Shown here in pieces: positions 1-5,123 of a DNA stretch of 5,123 nucleotides. The notes under the pieces are model-generated. The model made no database searches and was not told the DNA's origin. It saw only the letters and a program-made list of their open reading frames with translations. The DNA is from Candidatus Hydrogenedentota bacterium (GTDB lineage: Bacteria; Hydrogenedentota; Hydrogenedentia; Hydrogenedentales; CAITNO01), in NCBI GenBank assembly GCA_011046175.1, contig DSBB01000415.1, positions 1 through 5,123 of the forward strand. Reading direction: 5' to 3'. The position numbers and the translations under genes are program-made. How positions within the stretch are numbered: position 1 is the first letter of the stretch; each line of letters starts with the position of its first letter.

Positions 1-48
1 GCGACAGGCAAAACGACGTTAAGACCGTCAATGAGGCATGATGAATGA
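1..48 (+). CDS. Possible 3' end of an upstream gene (partial)
   Basis: Reading frame 1 is open from the left edge and ends at TGA 46-48, giving 15 residues (ATGKTTLRPSMRHDE). The other two forward frames hit stops at 20-22 and 39-41. The TGA overlaps the sulfatase ATG as ATGA, a common arrangement for translationally coupled genes, so the sulfatase may be a downstream gene of an operon. Fifteen open codons can easily occur by chance and the peptide has no recognisable motif, so the call rests almost entirely on the overlap. No function can be given. Confidence 0.3.
   Translation, partial: ATGKTTLRPSMRHDE
33..36 (+). promoter_or_regulatory. Ribosome binding site of the sulfatase
   Basis: GAGG lies 8 nt before the ATG at 45. 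It selects this ATG over the out-of-frame ATGs at 38 and 41, which are too close to it or too short in reading frame. It would lie within the end of the upstream frame, consistent with coupled translation. Confidence 0.55.
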
Positions 49-1661
49 AACTTACACGACGTGACTTTGTGAAAACCGGGGCGGCGATGGCATACGCAGG
101 GGCGGCCATGTCCGAGTCCCGAAGCGAAAGCGAGATGATGAACAACGCCGCGAACGACAAAATAAATATCCTGCTCATCCACGCCGATCAGCATCGCATC
201 GAGTGCTTGGGCGCGTACGGCAATCCGGACATACGCACGCCGCACATAGACGCGCTGGCGAAAGACGGCGTCCGTTACGAGAACAGTTTCTGCCCCTATC
301 CCGTCTGCACGCCGTCGCGCTATTCGCTGTTGTGTGGACAATATGTGCATCAACATCGCGGCTGGAGCAATCATTGCACGCTCGCGCCGGAGATTCCGAC
401 ATTCCCGCGGCTGTTGCGCGACGCGGGCTATGCAACCTGCGCCGTGGGCAAGATGCATTTCACGCCCACCTACCTTGACGTGGGCTTTGATAAAATGTTT
501 CTGGCGGAACAGGACGGGCCGGGGCGCTGGGACGACGACTATCATCGGGAATTGATGGCGGAGGGACTTGTGGATGTGAACGACCTGGAAGACCAGCGTC
601 AGGAGTACCGGCGTCAGGCGCGTCCGGAGTACTGGGAAAGCTTTGGCGCGATGCCGTCGAACCTCCCGGAGGAATGGCACACCACCTCATGGATCGGTGA
701 TCGCGCCGTCGCGGCGCTGGAAGCATGGGAGGGGGGCGGCAACCTGCTCATGGCGGGATTCGTTAAGCCGCATCATCCCTTCGATCCGCCTGCAAGCCGC
801 TTTGGCGCCTACGACCCCGACAGCCTGACGTTGCTGCCCGGCTGGACGGAGTCGTGCCTGCCCCGCGACCTGGAACAGCATCGAGGTTACTTTCCTCATG
901 AAGAACTATCGGAGAAGGCGTTGCGCCGGGTCATGGCGGCGTACTACGCCACTATTGAACACATAGACGATGAGGTGGGACGCATGGTGGGGTTGCTCAA
1001 GCGCAAGGGGCTTTATGACAACACCATGATCATCTACACCAGCGACCACGGCGAGTACATGGGATTCCATCATTTGCTGCTCAAGGGCAACCACCTGTAC
1101 GATCCGCTCGTGAAAGTGCCGCTTATCATCAAATACCCCGCCGCCGCAAACGTCGCCGGAAACCAAGTATCCAACGCAATGGTGAGCAACGTTGACCTCG
1201 CGCCGGCCCTCCTCAATCAGGCGGGTGTTTCTCCCAATATATGGGGACAGTCACCTATTTTATCAGTGTTCGAGCAAAGTAACCATGACAAACATAAGAA
1301 CGAAAGCGAGAAATTAGGCGACTGTCACAAAATAATATTCTGCGAACTGTTGCGGGGCAAGCTTGCCATGGCGCGTACGCGCACGCGGAAGTTGATATTT
1401 TCACAGGACAGGGGTGACACGTTGTTTTTTGATCTCGAGAAGGACCCGCATGAGTTGGAGAACCGTGCTGGTGATCCGGCGTACCGTGATGAAGTCGGCG
1501 CTTTGAAGGACGCTATCGAAGCATGGCGGCCCAGTGATATGGAACACAAGATTTATCTGGATGAAGACGCCCCCATGATCAACCAGCCGAATGTGCCGTC
1601 CTTGGACCGTTCCCATCGGCTTGACATTATTGCTTGGTATGATGCGCAGATGCGGGATTAA
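45..1661 (+). CDS. Tat-exported sulfatase (arylsulfatase A-like, Cys-type)
   Basis: 538 aa, a usual length for the alkaline-phosphatase-like sulfatase family, which hydrolyses sulfate esters of carbohydrates or aryl compounds. The N-terminus carries a twin-arginine signal (TRRDFVK, residues 4-10) and an Ala/Gly-rich stretch, so export as a folded protein is expected; this fits formylglycine being made in the cytoplasm. The sulfatase signature CTPSR starts at Cys88, the residue converted to formylglycine, followed by a LLCGQY motif. Metal- and substrate-site candidates are Asp48-Gln49 in LLIHADQH, Lys241 and His243 in VKPHHPF, and Asp334-His335 in YTSDHGEYMG. DLAPALLNQAGV and the late LFFDLEKDPHELEN are typical C-terminal landmarks. 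The start is supported by GAGG at 33-36, 8 nt upstream, and by the intact Tat signal. Residues about 400-428 come from an in-frame palindromic repeat. The stop TAA lies in the arm of a second copy. The substrate cannot be named from sequence alone. Confidence 0.93.
   Translation: MKLTRRDFVKTGAAMAYAGAAMSESRSESEMMNNAANDKINILLIHADQHRIECLGAYGNPDIRTPHIDALAKDGVRYENSFCPYPVCTPSRYSLLCGQYVHQHRGWSNHCTLAPEIPTFPRLLRDAGYATCAVGKMHFTPTYLDVGFDKMFLAEQDGPGRWDDDYHRELMAEGLVDVNDLEDQRQEYRRQARPEYWESFGAMPSNLPEEWHTTSWIGDRAVAALEAWEGGGNLLMAGFVKPHHPFDPPASRFGAYDPDSLTLLPGWTESCLPRDLEQHRGYFPHEELSEKALRRVMAAYYATIEHIDDEVGRMVGLLKRKGLYDNTMIIYTSDHGEYMGFHHLLLKGNHLYDPLVKVPLIIKYPAAANVAGNQVSNAMVSNVDLAPALLNQAGVSPNIWGQSPILSVFEQSNHDKHKNESEKLGDCHKIIFCELLRGKLAMARTRTRKLIFSQDRGDTLFFDLEKDPHELENRAGDPAYRDEVGALKDAIEAWRPSDMEHKIYLDEDAPMINQPNVPSLDRSHRLDIIAWYDAQMRD
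1243..1328 (+). repeat. Palindromic element copy 1, inserted in frame inside the sulfatase gene
   Basis: Imperfect inverted repeat with arms 1244-1261 and 1311-1328 (15 of 18 positions pair) around a 49-nt middle. Positions 1243-1268 are identical to the reverse complement of 1725-1750 in copy 2. Across about 87 nt I count about 62 identities in an ungapped alignment. GC is about 43% by hand count, visibly lower than the surrounding gene. The sulfatase reads straight through it, coding residues about 400 to 428, from WGQSPILSVFEQ through KLGDCH, with no stop and no frame disturbance. The right arm has diverged from the left more than in copy 2, suggesting an older insertion. No transposase or clear target duplication is visible; a short AATAT occurs on both sides (1236-1240 and near 1333) but is too short to rely on. 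Confidence 0.85.
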
Positions 1662-1759
1662 ACGGGGACAGTCACGTATTTTATCACCTATATTTTTGCT
1701 TTTGCTGTTGTCATTTTGGTTAAGCACTGATAAAATAGGTGACTGTCCCCGTTTAATCC
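1655..1759. repeat. Palindromic element copy 2 between convergent genes
   Basis: Near-perfect inverted repeat: arms 1655-1686 and 1728-1759 match at 31 of 32 positions, with the only mismatch at 1676 against 1738, separated by a 41-nt middle. The core from GGGG (1664) to CCCC (1750) is 87 nt and is homologous to the copy inside the sulfatase. The outer part of each arm holds the stop codon of one flanking gene: TAA 1659-1661 for the sulfatase and TAA (plus-strand TTA 1753-1755) for the ABC ATPase. Both proteins therefore end in Asp-stop (GAT TAA). The transcript from either strand can form a very long hairpin. There is no U-tract after it, so it is more likely a 3'-end stabiliser or a factor-assisted bidirectional terminator than a canonical intrinsic terminator. 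It looks like a non-autonomous REP- or MITE-like element. Confidence 0.9.
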
Positions 1760-3237
1760 AAGGTTGCCAAGCGCATAACTTTTTCTTGGTCCGCTTCGTC
1801 GCGGGTTAATTCGCCGGTGACAACCCCCTCGCGCATGACAATCAACCGGTCACACATGCCCAGCGCCTCGGGTAATTCACTGGTAATCATCAATATGGCC
1901 ACTCCGTTGGCGGCGACGGCATTCATGAGCCGGTAGATTTCCACCTTGGCGCCCACGTCAACCCCGCGTGTGGGCTCGTCAAAAATAAGGACTTTGGATT
2001 GCGTCAACAGCCATTTCGCCAGCACCACCTTTTGTTGTGTGCCGCCGCTCAGATTTTGCACGATCTGCTCCACGCCTGGCGTTTTTATTTGCAATTCGCG
2101 CACATACTTTCCTGCGATGGCCTTTTCCTTGGCGGGATTCAGAAAAGGGCCTGTCAAGGCGGCGTTCATGTCCGCGAGAAGGATGTTGTGACGCACTGTC
2201 ATGCCCAGCACCAGCCCCTGGCCCTTTCTGTCCTCGGTGAGCAGGCCGATGCCGTGCGCTATGGCCTGTTTGGGCGTACGGACACGCACGACGGCTCCGT
2301 CCAAAAGTATGTTTCCAGAGTCGGCGGGGTCAGCCCCGAAAATGGCGCGCGCCACCTCAGTGCGTCCCGATCCGACCAACCCCGTCAAACCGACAATTTC
2401 GCCCGCGCGCAACGATAATGAGACATCGGAAAAGGCGCCGTTGCGCGAAAGGCGTTCGATGCGGAGCCGCTCCTGTCCCGGCGATGTGTCGCGGGGCGGA
2501 AACTCATCCTTAAGTTCGCGTCCCACCATCATCCGGATGATTTCGTCGCGGTTCACATCGCACACCTCGCTTGTTCCTATCCGACAGCCGTCGCGCATGA
2601 CCGTGACGTGCCGTCCTATCTTGAATATTTCTTCGAGCCGGTGGGAGATATAGACAATGCCCATGCCCTGGCGCGCAAGCCGTTTCACAATCGCAAACAA
2701 TGCGGCGAGTTCATGGTCTGTCAGTGTCGCCGAGGGTTCGTCCATCACCAGTATGCGCGCGTTGACGGACAGCGCTTTCGCTATTTCTACCACCTGCTGC
2801 TGCGCCACGCTGAGGGTGCTCACCATGCGTTTCGGGTCAATCGCCGCGTCCAGCATGGCAAGCGCTTCGCGCGCGTCCTGATAGAGCCGCCGCCATTGGA
2901 TAACGCCGCGCCGGGTCGGGGCGCGTCCCAGGAAAATGTTTTCCGCCACGCTCAATTGGGGCGCGAGATTAAATTCTTGGTGAATCATGCTGACGCCCAT
3001 GCGCGCCGCCTGCAACGGCGTGGAATAATACGCCTCGGCGCCGTTGATGAAAATACGGCCTTCATCCTTAGGTATCGCGCCCGCCAGCACCTTCATCAAC
3101 GTGGATTTTCCCGCGCCGTTCTCGCCGACAAGGCAATGCACCTCGCCCGGATGCAGGTTGAAACTGACGCTGTCCAGCGCGGTCACGCCGGGGTAGCGCT
3201 TTGTGATGTCGCGCATCTCTAAAATGTAATTTGACAT
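1753..3237 (-). CDS. Sugar ABC transporter ATP-binding protein (RbsA/MglA/XylG type)
   Basis: 494 aa, the normal size of the fused double-ATPase subunit of CUT2-family sugar importers (ribose, galactose, xylose and similar), which powers uptake from the inner face of the membrane. Domain 1 has Walker A GENGAGKS (residues 38-45), signature LSVAQQQ (142-148), Walker B ILVMDEPSATL with Asp166-Glu167, and switch His199 in YISHR. Domain 2 has the degenerate Walker A GLVGSGRTEVARAIFG, signature LSGGTQQK from residue 396, Walker B with Asp420-Glu421 (FDEPTRGVD), and Glu in place of the switch His (TSELPEAL). The altered second site is typical of this family, so it is not damage. The ATG at 3237 follows GGAAA (3245-3249) by about 7 nt and gives a normal N-terminus. 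No permease or periplasmic binding protein lies beside it: upstream is divergent dinB, downstream the convergent sulfatase. The transported sugar cannot be told. Confidence 0.95.
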   Translation of the reverse strand: MSNYILEMRDITKRYPGVTALDSVSFNLHPGEVHCLVGENGAGKSTLMKVLAGAIPKDEGRIFINGAEAYYSTPLQAARMGVSMIHQEFNLAPQLSVAENIFLGRAPTRRGVIQWRRLYQDAREALAMLDAAIDPKRMVSTLSVAQQQVVEIAKALSVNARILVMDEPSATLTDHELAALFAIVKRLARQGMGIVYISHRLEEIFKIGRHVTVMRDGCRIGTSEVCDVNRDEIIRMMVGRELKDEFPPRDTSPGQERLRIERLSRNGAFSDVSLSLRAGEIVGLTGLVGSGRTEVARAIFGADPADSGNILLDGAVVRVRTPKQAIAHGIGLLTEDRKGQGLVLGMTVRHNILLADMNAALTGPFLNPAKEKAIAGKYVRELQIKTPGVEQIVQNLSGGTQQKVVLAKWLLTQSKVLIFDEPTRGVDVGAKVEIYRLMNAVAANGVAILMITSELPEALGMCDRLIVMREGVVTGELTRDEADQEKVMRLATLD

Positions 3238-3244
3238 ATTTGAA

Positions 3245-3273
3245 TTTCCATTGCGCCAAACTCCGTCTACTAT
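3245..3273 (+). promoter_or_regulatory. Candidate promoter for dinB
   Basis: TTTCCA (3245-3250, 4 of 6 to TTGACA), a 17-nt spacer, and TACTAT (3268-3273, 4 of 6 to TATAAT). It would start transcription near 3280, about 30 nt before dinB. It overlaps the -10 proposed for the divergent ABC gene, so the two promoters might compete. No LexA-like inverted repeat (Escherichia-type CTGT-N8-ACAG or Bacillus-type GAAC-N4-GTTC) is seen in 3238-3309, so SOS control is not supported. No clear Shine-Dalgarno precedes the dinB ATG. Confidence 0.3.
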
Positions 3274-3277
3274 AGCA
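3269..3277 (-). promoter_or_regulatory. Candidate extended -10 promoter for the ABC ATPase gene
   Basis: On the minus strand this reads TGCTATAGT, an extended -10 (TGn followed by TATAGT, 5 of 6 to TATAAT). The matching -35 region, around 3292-3298, is poor (ACGCTT or TACGCT), which is tolerated by extended -10 promoters. A start near 3262 would give a leader of about 25 nt that includes the GGAAA ribosome site. This is a match to the general sigma-70 pattern only, and the organism's own consensus is unknown. Confidence 0.42.
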
Positions 3278-3309
3278 TTTTTTGGCGTCGAAAGCGTATC
3301 ATTACCACT

Positions 3310-4500
3310 ATGTCAAAAAGGATTCTTCATATTGACATGGACGCTTTCTTCGCGTCAGTGGAATCGGCAAGGGACCCCTCGCTCCGAGGGAAGCCGTTGA
3401 TTGTCGGCGGCAACCTGGACGACCTGCGAAGCGTTGTTTCCAGCGCGTCTTATGAAGCGCGTCGTTACGGAGTGCGTTCCGCCATGCCCATCGCCCAGGC
3501 GAAACGGCTCTGTCCGCACGGCGTTTTCATGCGGTGCAGCCGCGGCGTGTACGGCGAGGCGTCACGGCGCATCCAGGAAATTCTCGAAACGGCGACGCCC
3601 CACATTCAGATGGCGTCCATTGATGAAGCCAATCTCGATATTACCGGTTCGATACATCTTTTCGGCGACGAAGAAAAACTGGCGCGGCATATCAAGAACG
3701 CGATTCTGGAACAGGAGCGCATCACTTGCACCATCGGCGTCGCATCAAACAAAATGGTGGCGAAAGTGGCGGCGAATGAATGCAAACCGGACGGATTCCT
3801 GTCCATAGCGCCGGGGGCGGAACGGGATTTTCTGGCGCCCCTTTCCGTGGGAAAACTGCCCGGCGTTGGTCCGCACGCCAAGGAGGCGCTCGAGAACATG
3901 GGCGTGATGACGATTGGCCGGTTGGCAACCGTGCCGGAGCCGACCCTGAAAAGAATGTTTGGCGAGCAGGGCGCGGCATCCTTGTTGCGCGCCGCGTGCG
4001 GCATGGGAAGCGACGAAATCACCCCGCAGGACCAGCCCAAATCCATCAGCCGCGAGACCACTTTTCCAGAAGACTTGAGCGACTGGCGCGTTATTGAACC
4101 CGTCGTATTCCGTCTGGCTGAACATTGCGCGTATGCATTACGTTCCGAAGGATTGGAGGCAAAGCGGGTTACGCTGAAAACCCGCTACGCCGATTTTCAG
4201 ACCAAATCCTTCGCAAAGACCCTGTCCGATCCGACCGCCTTGGACGTGGACATTATGGCGGCGCTTCGGGAGTTGTTTCCAAAGGCGCAGGCGCGCCGCG
4301 CGCGGGTGCGCTTGGTGGGCGTACACCTGTCCGCCCTTTCCTGGAACCAACACCAAATGCGTTTGTTCAATCGGGAAAAGATGGAAAAATGGGAGCGCGT
4401 CTCCCAAACGGTGGATACCGTGCGCGGCAAGCTTGGTTTCGACGCCGTGCATGTGGGCAGGGTGTTGCCGGATTCAAAACACGCGCCCAAAGACAAATGA
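3310..4500 (+). CDS. dinB: DNA polymerase IV (Y-family translesion polymerase)
   Basis: 396 aa; inserts nucleotides opposite damaged template bases without proofreading. The palm begins with HIDMDAFFASVE: Asp9 is a metal ligand and Phe14 aligns with the steric-gate residue of E. coli DinB (Phe13). SYEARRYGVRSAMP is the conserved finger segment. The second catalytic motif is SIDEANLD with Asp105-Glu106; residue 108 is Asn where the family normally has Tyr or Phe. IGVASNKMVAKVAANECKPDG follows, then the helix-hairpin-helix thumb motif LPGVG (183-187), and the little finger starts around KSISRETTF. QMRLF (349-353) fits the sliding-clamp-binding pentapeptide, and VDTVRGKLGFDAVHVGR is the usual C-terminal block. 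The start is fixed by the N-terminal alignment although no Shine-Dalgarno is evident. Divergent from the ABC ATPase gene and apparently transcribed alone, ending at a hairpin terminator. The enzyme appears intact. Confidence 0.96.
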   Translation: MSKRILHIDMDAFFASVESARDPSLRGKPLIVGGNLDDLRSVVSSASYEARRYGVRSAMPIAQAKRLCPHGVFMRCSRGVYGEASRRIQEILETATPHIQMASIDEANLDITGSIHLFGDEEKLARHIKNAILEQERITCTIGVASNKMVAKVAANECKPDGFLSIAPGAERDFLAPLSVGKLPGVGPHAKEALENMGVMTIGRLATVPEPTLKRMFGEQGAASLLRAACGMGSDEITPQDQPKSISRETTFPEDLSDWRVIEPVVFRLAEHCAYALRSEGLEAKRVTLKTRYADFQTKSFAKTLSDPTALDVDIMAALRELFPKAQARRARVRLVGVHLSALSWNQHQMRLFNREKMEKWERVSQTVDTVRGKLGFDAVHVGRVLPDSKHAPKDK

Positions 4501-4508
4501 AGCGAGCG

Positions 4509-4546
4509 AAAAAATGACCCGCGCCGGCATCCCGACGCGGGTCATT
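4509..4546. terminator. Bidirectional intrinsic terminator between convergent genes
   Basis: Perfect 11-bp stem, 4513-4523 (AATGACCCGCG) with 4536-4546, and a 12-nt loop, lying 12 nt after the dinB stop. On the minus strand the stem is followed by T6 (plus-strand A6 at 4509-4514), making a canonical terminator for the pseudopilin-like gene coming from the right. In the plus direction the tail (ATTGCTGCTAT) is not a real U-tract, so termination of dinB would be weaker. The rest of 4501-4571 shows nothing else. Confidence 0.8.
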
Positions 4547-4571
4547 ATTGCTGCTATATGAATGTCTAAAT

Positions 4572-5123
4572 TTACAGCGCCAGCGCCATCAGCCCCAGCG
4601 AATGAGCAACATGGCTGTTGGCGAGTCCGGAGCCTCGTTCTTCGTAACGCTGGAATTCGACGTGGCCGTCCATGAACAGCACATTCGAACCGCCCGGAAC
4701 GTGGTTAAACATGGTAACCGCCACCGCAATATGATCGAACATGAGCGGCAGAGTGCTCTGCGCCATTGCGGACGCACCCGGATTATTGATGTCGGTAATC
4801 ATAAAACGTTCAACACCTTCACGCAACCGATATATTGTGCCGCTGTCGCCGTTGCCATAAGGTGAGATAACATCGCTGTTCGATACATCGGAATCCATCA
4901 GCGCGCCTATGGCGCCGGCTTGTTCCGGTGTGGGGGGGTAGTATTCAATGAATTTCGCCACAAATGCCGTCATGAACCGTATCAATTGTTCCGGTCCCAC
5001 ATACGTTTCCGCATCCGGGGGAATTCTCTCTGCTTCACCCACCTGCTGCATAAGCGAAATGATTACCGCCACATCGGCGCCCGGATCTTCATACCCGAAC
5101 TTGTCAAACGCCCAGCCAATGTA
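4572..5123 (-). CDS. Pseudopilin-like H-X9-DG / DUF1559-type protein, C-terminal part (partial)
   Basis: The minus-strand frame is open from the right edge to TAA at 4572-4574, so 183 C-terminal residues are visible and the true start is outside the window. The in-frame GTG at 5072 is unlikely to be the start because the frame continues upstream as YIGWAFDKFGYEDPGAD. The key feature is FNHVPGGSNVLFMDGHVEF near the C-terminus, the His...Asp-Gly-His signature of pseudopilins found in large paralogous sets in Planctomycetota, Lentisphaerota and relatives. Their N-termini usually carry a type II secretion/type IV pilin leader and one helix, which cannot be checked here. The exact role of these proteins is unknown; association with the type II secretion machinery is inferred from the leader in the family. 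Here the His-to-DG gap is 10 residues rather than 9, and the protein ends in an odd hydrophobic tail (LGLMALAL). A terminator follows it. Confidence 0.78.
   Translation of the reverse strand, partial: YIGWAFDKFGYEDPGADVAVIISLMQQVGEAERIPPDAETYVGPEQLIRFMTAFVAKFIEYYPPTPEQAGAIGALMDSDVSNSDVISPYGNGDSGTIYRLREGVERFMITDINNPGASAMAQSTLPLMFDHIAVAVTMFNHVPGGSNVLFMDGHVEFQRYEERGSGLANSHVAHSLGLMALAL

Noticed and set aside
1401..1727. 108-codon minus-strand open frame that crosses the intergenic palindrome
   Set aside because: Most of it is antisense to the sulfatase C-terminus. Its first part shows the readable phase of the repeat, which is useful for comparison with copy 1, but there is no independent sign of a gene.
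1655..1759. Reading the palindrome as an ordinary rho-independent terminator
   Set aside because: The stem is far too long, the middle is 41 nt, no U-tract follows either arm, and a homologous copy lies inside a coding region. A repeat element explains it better, though it may still influence termination.
1591..1809. 72-codon plus-strand open frame with a Leu-rich stretch (FLLLLLSFWL)
   Set aside because: It is the readable phase of the palindrome joined to pieces of two other genes. The hydrophobic run comes from the T-rich middle of the repeat and does not suggest a real membrane peptide.
2608..3222. 204-codon open frame on the plus strand
   Set aside because: It lies fully antisense to the ABC ATPase, whose Walker and signature motifs are intact; the product has no recognisable motif and a composition typical of a frame shadow.
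3068..3259. 63-codon minus-strand frame starting upstream of the ABC ATPase start
   Set aside because: It is the shifted frame of the ATPase N-terminus; the correct frame contains Walker A and a proper start at 3237.
3238..3309. SOS (LexA) operator upstream of dinB
   Set aside because: No inverted repeat resembling known LexA boxes was found in the 72-bp spacer.
4548..4865. 105-codon plus-strand open frame
   Set aside because: It is antisense to the pseudopilin-like gene with its strong FNHVPGGSNVLFMDGH motif, and it begins right inside the terminator region of dinB.

Overview
The window reads as chromosomal DNA of a GC-moderate, probably PVC-group-like bacterium (Lentisphaerota, Planctomycetota) or a member of the Hydrogenedentota. 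This placement is inferred from the mix of genes: a Tat-exported formylglycine-type sulfatase, a ribose/galactose-type sugar ABC ATPase and the C-terminal part of an H-X9-DG pseudopilin. No rRNA or other taxonomic marker is present, so it is tentative.

Layout. Positions 1-48 may hold the last codons of an upstream gene whose TGA overlaps the ATG of the sulfatase. The sulfatase (45-1661, +) converges on a fused two-domain sugar ABC transporter ATPase (1753-3237, -). That gene is divergent from a Y-family DNA polymerase IV (dinB, 3310-4500, +) across a 72-bp spacer with candidate back-to-back promoters. dinB converges on a partial pseudopilin-like gene (4572 to beyond the right edge, -), and a bidirectional hairpin terminator lies between them. 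No gap exceeds 300 bases without a gene, and no RNA gene, CRISPR array, IS element or transposase was seen.

The most interesting structure is a pair of related palindromic elements of about 87 bp. One copy (core 1664-1750, symmetry extending to 1655-1759) fills the gap between the convergent sulfatase and ABC genes, and its arms contain the stop codons of both. The other (1243-1328) lies inside the sulfatase and is translated in frame, adding or replacing about 29 residues (about 400-428). The two match exactly over 26 bp and at about 62 of 87 positions overall in an ungapped hand alignment. The phase in which the sulfatase reads its copy is open on both strands of the intergenic copy. This resembles in concept the Rickettsia palindromic elements (RPEs) that insert in frame into genes, and the REP/BIME families mobilised by RAYT transposases. 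Which family it belongs to, if any, cannot be decided from this window.

Functionally, the sulfatase and sugar ABC ATPase fit a lifestyle of desulfating and importing (poly)saccharides, but they are on opposite strands with no shared operon. The ATPase has no permease or binding-protein gene next to it. DinB is a translesion polymerase unrelated to that pathway.
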